Shown: piece by piece, positions 53,610-64,000 of the stretch | Position numbering within the stretch: position 1 is the stretch's first letter | Layout: each line of letters begins with the position of its first letter | Translations under genes and position numbers: made by a program | The notes under the pieces: model-generated | Databases searched by the model: none | What the model was told of the DNA's origin: nothing | What the model saw: only the letters and a program-made list of their open reading frames with translations | NCBI GenBank assembly: GCA_036936605.1 | Contig: JAUPFV010000003.1 | Location: 106,153,278-106,217,277 of the forward strand | Source of the DNA: Limnanthes douglasii subsp. nivea | Lineage: Eukaryota; Streptophyta; Magnoliopsida; Brassicales; Limnanthaceae | Direction of reading: 5' to 3' | Length of the DNA stretch: 64,000 nt

Positions 53610-56560
53610 TTCAAAATTAATAAAACATTTGTACGACAAAAAATAAATCTCATTTCTTATTCACATACAAAAGAATAAGTTAAAAAACAAAGGCTAATAT
53701 ACCAAAACATAGGATTCATTCATTAAAAGTCCTTCAAAAAATAGAGTATAAATCTTAGATAACAATAATAAATCCTTAAATTATAAAGTGTTCCATCGGG
53801 AACACTAAAGGTTTGTAAATTTAGAAATATTAAGTCACTGATGATATAAAAAGTTCAATCATTAAACAGTAAAAGTGCTCCATTATGAACACTGAGCTTA
53901 TCAAAAACTATAATAACAATAATTCTCGGAATATATCCTTAAACAAAGAAGCAAGTTGCAATTGTTTTGAAAAACAACTATTTCAATACAAAAGAAAAAT
54001 AAGAAAAAACTTAACATAAGTAATGCACTCTAACCATGCCTGAACAATTTTAGAAAATTATAAATGAAAAAGACATATTTCATTAAAAAGTATTGGGATA
54101 TTGAAACTAATCAATCAATAGATAAAATAGAGAAATATAAATGCTTTTATTAAAAAAACACAAATACTCATCCGAAAATGCCAAAACGAATACTCATACT
54201 AATAAAAGAGTTTTAGGACAATACGTACAACATAATGCCTTTAATAATAAAAACAAAAACAAAAAATGAGTGAAAAGTCAGGTTTGATAATGTCAACCTT
54301 AACAGTTATATGAACAGTAGCAATCTCAATATTTTCAGTCCCGGTATCAATAACCGAACATTATAAGATCCATTAACAAATTCCTCAAAAATACTCAAGT
54401 CTAAGTCATTATGCATAAATTACTCAAGAATAAAATACAAAACTTCACCCTAATTAAGCTCTAGATATTCCTCGTGGATCCTAAAACTAATTGTGAACGA
54501 GCTTCATACAAGCTTCCTTAGTAGCAACAAGAATTAATTGTTCATAAGATTATTCATTCGAGCATGAAGTTTAGTAATCAAAAAGTCTGAAACAGATTGA
54601 AACCTTGATGTTAGAACATACAAATATTTATATAGGATTAATATCACAACCTCAACGATGGCCATAGTATCAATAAGTTATTTGTTAACTAGAGACCAAC
54701 GATCCTCTGTAGTAATATGTGCAAACTTTAAAATATTCAGCTTCTCTTTATATGATGTTATAATTTTACTTTAAATATAATTAATATTCTTCAAATACTT
54801 ACAAAAGTGACGGCTCTCTAGAAGATCCTTATTGGTATGTAAAAATACACTACCGAACTAAGAAATCATAAAAGACACGTTCTTCAAATCCTCGACATGG
54901 GACTAATGTTGGAACTTCCACACATTTTCCTACTCTTAGCTAGCCTCAAGCTCATACATTAACTAAATTTTAATCTCAATCTCTTTCCTTCAAGACAACT
55001 TTAATAACATATTCTCCTTCTATGGGTTCTAGAATACCATCAAGAATGGCCCAAATACTAAAATTATGAACCAAAATAATGTGCTTGGTAAAATATGTTC
55101 AAACATTAAAGATAACCTAAAATAAAAATTTATATATACATAACATATGATAAGTTTATATCCTACAACATAAAATATAATGTCAAGCAAAAAAAACAAC
55201 TTCATCTTACCTCAAATTTTAAGCTCATGTGCATTATAGGCACGTCCAAGGGACAGAGACGGATTAGGAGTTTCCTATAACTGACCAACATAGAAATTAA
55301 GTTATAATCTCATGGATTTGATAAAAAAAATATGCATAGTGCTAAAATGGTAGCTTTAGTTAAAAAATGACTCAGCATGAAAAAACCAACATTTTGGTCC
55401 AAATTCACAGTAAGCATAAAATATAAAAATATTCCCAAGATGGGAGAAACAACTCGTAAAGGTACAATGCATCTTTGGCATATTTAGAAGAATCGTCATA
55501 AATAATAATAGAAGGCGCTAGCAGGACATCTTTAGTAACCTTAGAAAATCTACATCACAAACAACTGAACCTTTTGTATTTTCAAAGGATTAACAGAAGC
55601 TTCGGTGGTAAAAACTACCTCTTCTTCCAATGTGACCCCTCGATCAATAACTTCTACAACTGAGAAAATGATTGATTCACTAGGATCAACAATAATATTT
55701 TTTGTTTTAGACACTTCAGTCACAGTGTCTTTATCAATACAGAAATCCAACTTTATAGATGAAAACTTAGAGACTCTTTTTTGCTTCATTAAAATCGGGA
55801 GATAAATAAACCATCGTGTTCATGTTTAAGAGGTGCTTAATATCAGACAATATTTTTATTTCCATGGACCCAAAATTAGGCTTCGGTATAGAATTTATTA
55901 GAGCCTCAACATCTCCTTCAAAACCAGGTATAATTGACTTTAAAGGTCTAAGAGATGAGGGTACAAAAATTGAAGCCTCAACAAATCTTGTCAACAATAT
56001 TCTCTGCAACATAAGACGATTGGGGAGTAAAGGAAGAAGCTTGAATTGAAAGAGTACTGTGTTACTCGGCTATGAGAGCCAAAGGTATATCATTTTATTC
56101 TTCAATACTTGGATTTACTGGTACTGATAAGAATGAGAGAAGTATTACCTCTGGTCGAAACATTTTGACTCTTAAAGGTTGTTTCATCCTCTTTACCTTT
56201 AGCATCTTCGACATCAGTACAACAAAGTTCTCTTTTGTTATTTAGCTCAAAGGTGCTCACCGCGATTACTTCAGAATCTTATGAAACAATAACTTCGGCC
56301 TTCGAAGAAGCATGATGCATCTTTTTTAAGCCTCCGTCTTTGGCGGTTGTGCAATCCAATTTTCAAATTTTTCCCAACCACCTTGTCTTCAGCCTAATTC
56401 TTCTCCACAATCCTTTTTTTCAAAGATTTTTTCTCAGATTATTCTTTTATAAAAGAAGGTTATTTGATATCATCCTTCTCAGGGGAATAAAAAATAGAGA
56501 ACCCTCCCCATACAGCAATGCAGAACGATCAGTCTTGTTAGCCTTGCTTCTACCTTCACC
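53610..56560 (-). other. 3' region of element G with a possible aORF remnant
   Basis: AT-rich, mostly stops. The minus strand is fairly open from about 56280 to 55540 (SDSEVIAVSTFELNNK, then GVTLEEEVVFTTEASV), an acidic composition like the middle of the other aORFs, but the diagnostic AFHxxF and WEN blocks were not found. A run of charged helical sequence lies near 54850-54640. No LTR was identified. The aORF reading is a guess from position. Confidence 0.35.
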
Positions 56561-56755
56561 TTCTTGATATCATCATTTGTTACGATTTTTTCCCCCGCTC
56601 TCACCTTCACCTTCTTGCTTGTCATCTATTTCTGAAGAACGATTAGTCCTGTCAGCCTTGCTTGCCTCTAGTCCTGATGGTTGATGAGTCTTACTCGCGC
56701 CCAACATCCTTGCAGTTAGAGCATGAATAGCGTCATTCATGCTCTAACTTAACGA
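56560..56755 (-). pseudogene. Stray gag N-terminal fragment of the H family
   Basis: About 185 bp closely matching 62093-62265 of H. The minus strand encodes MNDAIHALTARMLGASKTHQ and KQEGEGESGGKN. It lies directly after the broken integrase of H in the same orientation, so a second H-family copy or a rearranged piece is present. Its junction with H forms a 15 bp inverted repeat. Confidence 0.75.
56714..56749. repeat. 15 bp perfect inverted repeat with 6 nt loop
   Basis: AGTTAGAGCATGAAT (56714-56728), loop AGCGTC, then the exact reverse complement (56735-56749). In H the equivalent place reads on into gag (ATTCATACCTGCC), so the second arm is new sequence at the junction. Confidence 0.9.
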
Positions 56756-56859
56756 ACGGACATGGGACAGGAATATTTTGCATGGGCTCGCTAGGTCTAT
56801 GTTGTGTGTTCGAATACTCTTGACACTTGTGACAATGCAATACTAAATTCTCGGCATCA

Positions 56860-56867
56860 CTCGCAAG
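56860..56867. repeat. hAT-like target-site duplication, left
   Basis: CTCGCAAG, repeated exactly at 58060-58067. Confidence 0.92.
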
Positions 56868-58059
56868 TGGAGTTGTCAATTTTAAACACGACTTGTAAAC
56901 CCAACACGAACACGACCCAAACTTTTAGGGTTAGAGACATGATATTTCAGACCCGATGAAATTAAGACACGACACGAACCCGACTCGAAAAAAAACAGGT
57001 CGGGTTCAGGTTGGGTTCGTGTCACCCGAAACTGACCTGTAAAACCTGAAAAGACCCGTAAACCCGAAAAGACATGTGAAACCGAAAAGACATGTAAACC
57101 CGAAACAGACCTGTAAAACCCAAAAGATATGTACACCTGTAAAATAAAATACTGAAAACATTTAATAAAATAATATTATTTTAAAATTTTGACCTATAAA
57201 TTAGAACACCAAAAATACTAATAAAACTTTATTATTAAAATAATTTTATTTTAAATTTAAAAGATATAAAATAAATAGTATACTTAAATAAGTATATGAG
57301 GGAGGGAAATGATGGTTCACATGTTTGCTATAAAGTTTTAAATTTTATTCTTCTTTCACGTATATTAATAAATTTTTGAATCTTTCATCTTCTGTGTATA
57401 TAGATTATAATATTAAGAATAAAAAATGAAAATGATTTATTATTTAACAGTTTTTTTATCTGACTCATGTGAGTTTGCTAGATTTATTAATAGATATTGA
57501 ATGCATTCAATCTTGTTTTGTGGGATGAATTGATTTACAATTCTAGTGGTTATTTGTTAAGAAGTGACAACTTAGTAGTTTTTTGATATTTTCTGAAATT
57601 TATTTAATTTATCTCATGTATTTTGTTTCATGTTTAGGTGAGATGGCAAACCCATCACCACCATATATTTTACGGTAAGATAACTTCATCGGTGATAGTA
57701 AAGCCGGTGTAAATATATGAAGTAAGCGTATCTTGACTTTATATAAATATAGTGGACCAATAAAATTTAAAAAGGGGATGTAGCTCAAATGGTAGAGTGC
57801 CTGCTTTGCATGCCGGAGGTACAGGGTTCGATCCCCTGCATCTCCATTTATTAAGTTTTGCCTTTACCCAAAATTTGTGTCAAACAGGTCGGGTTCGTGT
57901 CAAACAGGTGTTTCGTGTTGGATACAATTTCGTGTCAAATAGGTCGGGTTCGGGTCTTTGAACCTGACACGAATTTCGGGTTCGTGTCACAGGTTCTAAA
58001 ATTTCGGGTTGGTCAAACCCGACACGAACACGACCCGAAACCAGAAATTGACAGCCCTA
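56868..58059. mobile_element. Non-autonomous hAT-like element, 1192 bp, carrying a tRNA gene
   Basis: Perfect 8 bp target duplication. The right end (reverse complement) reads TAGGGCTGTCAATTTC, the left end TGGAGTTGTCAATTTT, the known TAGGGCTGTCAA type of plant hAT ends. Both arms are filled with repeats of CGGGTTCGTGTC / GACACGAACCCG (56895-57075 and 57885-58045). The middle (57130-57770) is AT-rich and non-coding. It contains a tRNA-Ala gene near the right arm. Removing the element and one duplication restores GYYWPELASDAENL of the H integrase. Confidence 0.9.
57774..57846 (+). tRNA. tRNA-Ala (anticodon TGC)
   Basis: 73 nt, nuclear type. The acceptor stem GGGGATG pairs with CATCTCC, allowing one G-T. 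A box TAGCTCAAATGGTAGAG (57781-57797). The anticodon loop TTTGCAT gives TGC. B box GGTTCGATCCC (57825-57835) and discriminator A. It differs from the usual plant sequence in the anticodon stem, leaving one T-C mismatch (middle pair). A TTTT terminator lies at 57856-57859. Pol III boxes are intact, so it may be transcribed. It sits inside the hAT-like element rather than in host sequence. CCA is not encoded. Confidence 0.9.
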
Positions 58060-58067
58060 CTCGCAAG

Positions 58068-58378
58068 CTCAGGCCAATAATACCCAGCGAGGAGGAAACG
58101 TCGAATCAACGTTCGGTGTCCACAATGAGCTCCTGCTTCTCCCGAATGTAGATCTTCCAACACAGAATTAGCTTCACTTCGATCAAGACAACGGAGTAGA
58201 GGTCTGGTTGAGATTTTCCTATATACAAAATATCATCGAGAACACAATACTTAGCTGCTCTGATTTGCAATGTACCAGTCTCACTTTTACTCGCAGACAA
58301 CATTCCTTGGTTAAAGTAGTGGAGGTATGGAGTCCGCCAATCATCATCGTTAGTAATTGAATTAACCGTGGAAACCAT
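58068..58378 (-). pseudogene. Integrase zinc-binding domain of element H (part)
   Basis: Minus strand: DDWRTPYLHYFNQGMLS, then a linker, then GAHCGHRTLIRRFL and GYYWPELAS at the hAT insertion. It continues at 56859 with DAENLVLHCHKCQEYSN, giving the H-H-C-C zinc ligands. The catalytic core that should follow is missing after PVPCPFVK at 56756. Confidence 0.85.
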
Positions 58379-59340
58379 TTAAATTATCTCTGTTGCAAGG
58401 AGTTGCTGGAGCAAAATTGTTGGATGGTCTCCTACAGCTGCAGCCTTCGCTAAAGTGTCAGTTGCCAAATTGTCTCTTCGTGGGATTTGTTCATAAGAAA
58501 CATTAGTAAATTTGGACTCATACTCCTTCAGAATTACAAGATACTCCTTGATGCCATCTTGTTTGACATCATAAATACCTCGTGCCTGATTCACTACAAA
58601 CTGAGAATCAAATCTAATCTTGATAGCTCGAGCTCCGCATATTAAAACAAGCTTCATGCCACAAAGGGCAGCTTCATATTCTGCAGCATTATTCGTAACT
58701 GGAATATTAAAGCGCACTACATGCTTGATCTCTTCTCCTGTTGGAGTTCTGATTATAATTCCTGCACCTCCTCATGTTGTTGAAGATGCACCATCAACTT
58801 CAATAATTCATTGATCGAGCTCAACCGTTTGTTCTTCGTTTATCTAATCATGCTCTTCCCTTGACGAACTGAACTCTGCTAAGAAGTCTGCAACTGATTG
58901 TCCTTTTATAGTTACGCGTGGTTCAAAACGAATGTCGTATTCCCCGAGCTCGATGCTCCATTTAGTTAACCTGCCAGAAATATCGGGTTTTTGCAACACT
59001 ATTCGTAAAAGATACGTTGTTTGCACCGTGATAACATGTCCTTGAAAATATGGTCTCATTCTTCGGGCTGCAACAACCAAGCTCAAGGCCAATTTTTCAA
59101 GGTTTAAATATCTTGTCTCTGCATTTGTCAACGTTTTACTTGTGTAATACACTGGCCACTGTTTTCCCTTTTGATCGCGCACGAGAACCGAACTCACCAA
59201 AAAAGGTGACACTACCAAGTACATAAATAACGGCTCCTCCGGTGTAGGGGCAAACAAAATCTTAGGAGAGGTAAGATATTTCTTCAGCTCATCAAAATCC
59301 TTGTCGCGCTCTTCTGTCCACGCATATTTCTTAGCACCCC
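58379..59340 (-). pseudogene. Dual RNase H of element H
   Basis: First domain 59257-58844: LFMYLVVSPFLVSSVLVRD, YYTSKTLTNAETRYLNLEKL, LALSLVVAARRMRPYFQGH, then WSIELGEYDIRFEPR and VADFLAEF. Second domain 58800-58379: a mutated DG block, NNAAEYEAALCGMKL, IRFDSQFVVNQARG and RRDNLATDTLAK. It preserves Glu and two Asp. One frame change lies between them. Confidence 0.85.
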
Positions 59341-60350
59341 CAATACTTCAAAAAGGGATTTTGTCTGAAGCACGTGAGATGAACCTTGAGAGAGCTGTTA
59401 ATCGTCTTGTAAGACATTGGACTTCCTTGACGTTCTTTGGTGGTCCTATCTGCAGAATTACGCTTAGTTAAACTGGTCTGCCTCAATACCATGCTGACTT
59501 ACCACGTAGCCCAGGAATTTGCCCTTAACAACTCCAAAAGAACATTTTTCCGAATTAAGCTTAAGATTATACTTGCGTAATAAATCAAAAACAATTTGTT
59601 AGGTATCTAGGTGTTGCTCCTCTTCATGTGTTTTAATAATCATATCATTAATGTACGCTTCCAAATGCTGTCCCAAATAATCTTGAAAAATATGATTAAC
59701 TATCCTTTGATAAGTTGATTCTGCATTCTTCAGGCCAAAGGGCATGACCGTATAAAAATAGAGGCCCCGCGATCAGACGGGTGCATGCGAATCTGATTAT
59801 ATCCTGAATACGCGTCCACGAAAGAAAGAAATTTGTAACCTGAAGCTAAATCAACGAGTTGAACTGTCCTTGGAAATGGGAAAGCATCTTTAGGACATGC
59901 TTGGTTCAAATCAGTAAAATCTACACATATTCTCCATTGCCCGCTCTTCTTTTAAAATAAAACCGGATTGGCTATCCAGACCGGATACCTTGCTTTTCGA
60001 ATGTGCCTCAATCGAGTGAGATTGTTGACCTCGGCCAATATGGCAGCCTGCTTCTCAGCCGAAAATTCTCTACGTTTCTGTCGTACTGGTTTGACGCAAG
60101 GATTGATAGCCAATTCATGGCTTATAATTATAGGACTTACTCTTGAAACATCAGCTGCTTCCCAAGCAAATACATCTAATTTTTTTGCTAATAAATCCAC
60201 AAATCGTACATTTGAATCTGGAGTCAGTTCATTCCCCAGTCGAAGCACTCTATTAGCAGCTATGACCATGTCCACTGTTGTAACATCCATTGTGGATGAA
60301 TCCTCAATTTCTCGTGGATCATCCACTGGTTCTGGTGAGGTGAGATTCAT
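59341..60350 (-). pseudogene. Reverse transcriptase of element H
   Basis: Minus strand: the ORF 60350-59952 leads into RT (SRVSPIISHELAINP-like block, then KQAAILAEVNNLTRLRHIRK). After a frame change come MCRFY-type, LAFSFV and PYSGYNQIRM-like blocks near 59820-59790, VMPFGLKNAESTYQRI near 59750-59700, and the catalytic box EAYINDM near 59670-59650 (first Asp of the pair changed to Asn). Then LRKYNLKLNSEKCSFGVVKG and FLGYVVSQHGIEA near 59530-59490. Inactive. Confidence 0.83.
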
Positions 60351-60531
60351 CGTTGCTGGTACAATGTCTCTCCCGCCATTTGATTGTTATTGTATAGGTT
60401 GGGAGGGATCCGACGCGATTGCATAGCAAGTGCGCGGTCCTCTAGCTGCCCCGAATTATACTTGTCAAACTACCCACTGGATACTTAATGCATTGTCGGT
60501 ATGTGCATGGCGTTGCTTCCATCCTATACAG

Positions 60532-60984
60532 TCATGGTCGTCCAATGATTGCATTATAAGGACTCAGTGCGTCGGAGATCAAAAATAACGTTTTCAGTTT
60601 CTTCTTTGTAGCTCCATGACCGACTTTGACCACCAGCTCCACCTCCCCAACACACTGTGAAGATTTTCCTTTGTATCCTACTAATGTCCGCTGAGTAGGT
60701 CGATATGGTGGGACATTTTGCATGCGATCAAAACTTCCTTTGAAGATGATATTTGTCGAGCTTCCTCCGTCGACCAATACTCTTGTTACCATTACTCCTC
60801 CAATGTTTAAGTGAACAGTTAAGGCATCTTCATGGGGTAAACTTACACCTCTGAGATCATCATCATTGAAAGTGAGATCGGCGACCGGGTCTCTGTAGTT
60901 TCGATAAGAATTTCCATCTATCTCGTAAATATGAAACTCATTTTTAGCTCGTTTAGACTGTGTAGACCCTTGTCCTGTAGCCAA
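60532..60984 (-). pseudogene. Aspartic protease of element H
   Basis: Open for 150 codons: FNDDDLRGVSLPHEDALTV, RVLVDGGSSTNI (active-site DTG changed to DGG), then ALSPYNAIIGRP-stop. The upstream end overlaps gag at a G10 homopolymer (60997-60988, minus), where the frame changes. Retropepsin would process the polyprotein; the Thr to Gly change suggests loss of activity. Confidence 0.85.
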
Positions 60985-62337
60985 ACTCCCCCCCCCCTGA
61001 TATGGTCAATAACCACTGTTGTTTGTTTACTTCCGACCCTTCTCCAGTCGTTGGTTTTTCTGTGTTTGGAGGGCGATCTTCCTCACGTCGATCTGGTTGA
61101 GTTCGTTTAATATATTGAATCAACTCACCGTTTTCTATCAGTCGCTGAATTTCTTCCCTTAGTTGCCAGCATTCATCAGTCGAGTGTCCATGGTCATGAT
61201 GATACGCACAATAATACCTATTAGATCGCTTAAACCCAGGCGCGCTCATTGTTCGTGGATCTTGGTACCTCGTACGCCTTTTTGTACGATCATAAATTAC
61301 TGAAATAGCCTCCGTCAATGGAGTAAAATGTCTGTTCGGTTAATCGAGATGTTGAGGTCTTCGATTGTAGTCCCTCCTTGGTTGGTCCTCAGTCGTTTTT
61401 TGTTCTGATCCACCTTCTTTGACCTCCAACTCACGCCGATCAGGTGACGCTCCTCTTCTGGAATCCTCGACTCTGATAAAAGTGTCCGTTCTTGCAAGTA
61501 GATCTCCCATGTTCTTAGTTGGGAACCTGATGAGATCCGCATACAGTTCCCCTCTTCTCTCGAGCCCTCGTTTTAAAGAAGCTACCATCATATTATCGGC
61601 TAGATCTGGTAAAGCATTCATGGCATGAACAAATCGTCTAACATAGCTCTTGAGAGACTCACCTCGACGCTGATAAAGATCCATGATCGAGTCCCTCTCG
61701 CGTTTGAGCTCCTTATTGCCCACGAACCTCTCTTTGAATGCTTTCCATAGTCTAGAAAAATCGTAGATAGACCATTTCGGCAGGCTACTAAACCAGTACA
61801 TGGTGTTACCCTTAAGGGTCATAGATAGTGCTCGACAAAGCATCGCATCGTCAGGATTGAAAGCCATCATCATGTTTCTGAACTGTTCTAAGTGCCTCTC
61901 CGGGTCCCCGGTTCCATCATAAGCTTCCATCCTGAACGAATCAAATTTCCTTGAGAGTTGGACTTCCACGGTTTTTTTTGAAAATGGCGACTCTTTCAAT
62001 ATGTAAGCCGACAAATTTGGGCGGATTTGATTGTAACGAAGGGCCTCATCCTCTCGGGCTCGCTTGGCAGACGTCTATCTGACCTCATCACATGTTCCTT
62101 TGTTATTATTTTTTCCACCGCTCTCACCTTCACCTTCTTGCTTGTCATCTCTTTTAGAAGAACGGTCAGTCCTGTTAGCCTTGCTCGCATCTAGTCCTGA
62201 TAGTTGATGATTCTTACTCGCACCCTTGATCCTTGCAGTTAGAGCATGAATAGCGTCATTCATACCTGCCATGGTAGCATGCATAGCCTGCTCTCTAGCA
62301 TCGCGTTCAAACGCTATTTTCAGCTGCTCTCCACAAG
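60953..62337 (-). pseudogene. gag of element H
   Basis: Segments 62337-62075, 62014-61340 and 61318-60953. An N-terminal charged part has MNDAIHALTARI and KQEGEGESGGKN. The retrotransposon gag domain (PF03732-like) has MEAYDGTGDPERHLEQFRN at about 61935, MTLKGNTMYWFSSLPKWSI, ERFVGNKELKRERDSIMDLY and YVRRFVHAMNAL. The knuckle CAYHHDHGHSTDEC lies near 61215-61170, then IQRLIENGELIQYIKR. Only two interruptions (near 62075 and 61340) before the G10 run, so it is the freshest gag here. Confidence 0.87.
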
Positions 62338-62351
62338 GAATTTTTATGTAC

Positions 62352-63975
62352 TAGGCTATCCGTTTTGGGTTTAAAGTAACATATAACGAGGCATAATACA
62401 AAGCGGTTTTAGCAGGAATGAGGCTTGCACAAATTTGTAGGGCTAAAAAATCAAGTTATTAAGTGATTCATAACCTCTTGTTAACCATGCATTTGGGAAA
62501 TCTGAGGATCGAAAGGATCATCCAGTGAAATATTTAAAGGCACTAAAGGATTTAACTTTAACCTTCGAAAATGTCAGGTACGAACATGTTTGAAGAGAAT
62601 TAAATTTTGTGGCAAAATCTTTGGAAATCGCTTCATATTCAGGGGAGAACCCATGGATTATTACGTAAAAAATCTCTTCAATTATCAAAAACTCGGAGCA
62701 GGTGGTTGGAATAGCAGATGAAGACCCTCAAATGTCCATTTGCGAAGAAAATGATTGGATACTAGATATTATCGATTTTTTTAGAAAAAAATGAATTACC
62801 AATTGACAATTCATTGTCCAAAAAAATATGTTGTAATTCGTATGGTTACATAGTCCTCTAAGAAATCTTGTACAAAAAATCTTTTAGAAGGCCTCTACTC
62901 CGGTGTTTGGGCAAAAATGAGTCACAGATGGTATTATCAGAATTACATGACGGAGAAGGATCTGCGCATTGTGGGTATAAAGCTTTGATCTGAATATTAT
63001 TTTTAGTTGGGTTTTATTGGCCTACGATATCTCCTGATGCAATAGAATTGGTTAAAATGTGTGATACTTGTCAAAATTTTGCCAACATAATTCATAAACC
63101 AGGGGTTCTTCTTGAAAGTATATCTGAAGCGTTGTCGTTTGACCGATAGGGTATTAATCTTGTTGAATATTTACCAATGGCTTCTGGAGGATGAAAAACA
63201 ATAATTATGGCAGTAGATTACTTCTCAAAATGGGTCGAGGTAGAACCAGTAGTTGGAACAAAAGCTAAAGATGTAATTATATTTATCACTTCGAATATTT
63301 GTTATCGTTTTGGGGTTCCAATAAAAATCACTACAGATAATGGGCCTCAATTTGACAATAAAGACTTGAAATTTTGTTGTGTCTCTCGAGGAATACGATA
63401 ATGCTTTTCTTCTCATTTTCACCCGTAAGCAAATGGGAAAGTTGAAGTTACTAACCGAACAATCCTTGATGGGCTAAATAAAAATATGGAAGGAAAGGTT
63501 GCAAAGTGGCCAGATTATTTGCAAGTTCTTTGGGCATATCGAACAACTTCTCAAACAACAAATTCAGAATCACATTGATGTATGGAATGGACGCAGTAAT
63601 ACCATTCGAGGCAATTTCCCCATCGTATCGTGGCATATTCTGAAGAGTCTAATGATGAAAATAGGTCAATTGAGTTGGGTTTGATCGAGGAAAAAAGGAA
63701 ACAGACACAAATAAATTCGTTGCATTACCAAACATTGATGAGGAGTAGATATGCTTCCAAATTAAACGAAGAGAATTTAAAGTTGGAGATCAAGTTTTAA
63801 AGAAAAAATATTCACACCAAAGAAAAACATCTCGGAAAGTTATGACCTAATTGGGAAGCCCCGTACGAGGTAACAGAAAAAGTGAAGCCTGGAACGTATC
63901 AAATCAAAGATAAAGAAGGAAGAATTCTCAAACACCAGTGGAATATAGAGCATATTAAATTGTATTTAGAATGAG
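62352..63975 (+). pseudogene. Element I: RNase H end and integrase
   Basis: Ty3/gypsy pol on +. Starts inside RNase H (FKVTYNEA, stop, then AVLAGMRLAQI at 62350-62435). Integrase zinc-binding region: LHDGEGSAHCGYKAL near 62945, FYWP near 63020 and CDTCQNF near 63062. The core is open at 63207-63401: AVDYFSKWVEVEPVVG (Asp), ITTDNGPQFDN (Asp), then NGKVEVTNRTILDGL (Glu), so the DDE triad is complete. LQVLWAYRTTSQT is followed by a frameshift, then YGMDAVIPFEAI. It ends WNIEHIKLYLE-stop at 63975. Three or four stops or shifts make it inactive. It is related to the A/F type. Confidence 0.85.
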
Positions 63976-64000
63976 TATAAGAAATATGTGTTCTTATGTA

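Larger units (their letters stand above)
56756..62337 (-). mobile_element. Element H: truncated Ty3/gypsy, split by a hAT-like element
   Basis: Minus-strand gag, protease, RT, dual RNase H and integrase zinc-binding domain. The 5' end stops inside gag at about 62337 (upstream codons stay open: EQLKIAFERDAREQAM) and the 3' end stops after the integrase zinc finger at 56756. There are no LTRs, integrase core or aORF. Longest and best-kept gag of the window. A 1192 bp hAT-like element sits in the zinc finger. Confidence 0.87.

Noticed and set aside
56882..57136. 84-codon minus-strand ORF with repeated FSGLHVFS-like units
   Set aside because: It reads through the CGGGTTCGTGTC repeats of the hAT-like arm and is a repeat artefact.
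57774..57846. Plastid-derived tRNA-Ala
   Set aside because: Plastid trnA-UGC has a long intron and a different acceptor and D-arm sequence; this gene matches the intronless nuclear form.

Overview
The window is nuclear DNA of a flowering plant, probably a eudicot. It is AT-rich and almost entirely transposable elements. Plant hallmarks are a PHOS32/PHOS34-like universal stress protein, a LINE with DUF4283 and RNase H domains, Ty3/gypsy elements of the Tat/Ogre-like lineage (dual RNase H, tRNA-Arg primer sites, an extra antisense ORF 3' of pol), a TRIM and hAT-like elements. One host gene looks intact (8607-9365, minus). A PP2A first exon (12303-12611, minus) is a fragment. One tRNA-Ala gene lies at 57774-57846.

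Layout. 1-5.7 kb: decayed Tat element A (+), with a 749 bp TRIM nested in its RNase H. 5.7-12.6 kb: low-copy DNA with the stress-protein gene and the PP2A exon. 12.8-19.1 kb: a full-length LINE (+) with a 21 bp target-site duplication. 19.6-22.6 kb and 50.8-53.5 kb: the two halves of an old gypsy element G (+). Between them lies element D (minus, 22.6-49.7 kb). D is split by two complete insertions, E (+, 30283-37187) and F (minus, 38340-48113), and its LTR holds a hAT-like element. 56.6-62.3 kb: element H (minus), split by a second hAT-like element that carries the tRNA gene. 62.35-64 kb: element I (+), RNase H to the end of integrase.

The main system is a recurring module in elements A, D, E and F. 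Pol is followed by a short conserved GGTTTTAAYGAGG-type motif, then short tandem repeats, then an ORF on the opposite strand, then (in D, E and F) the polypurine tract and 3' LTR. The antisense ORFs share a domain resembling 'putative gypsy-type transposon' (PF04195), an intron before an AFHxxF motif, a charged or coiled middle and an acidic C-terminus. D, E and F each have a TATA-like box about 65-175 bp before the antisense ATG. All are decayed, but the order is kept in four independent copies.

All domain calls come from reading translations by eye. Family names are inferred from motifs and no database was searched.
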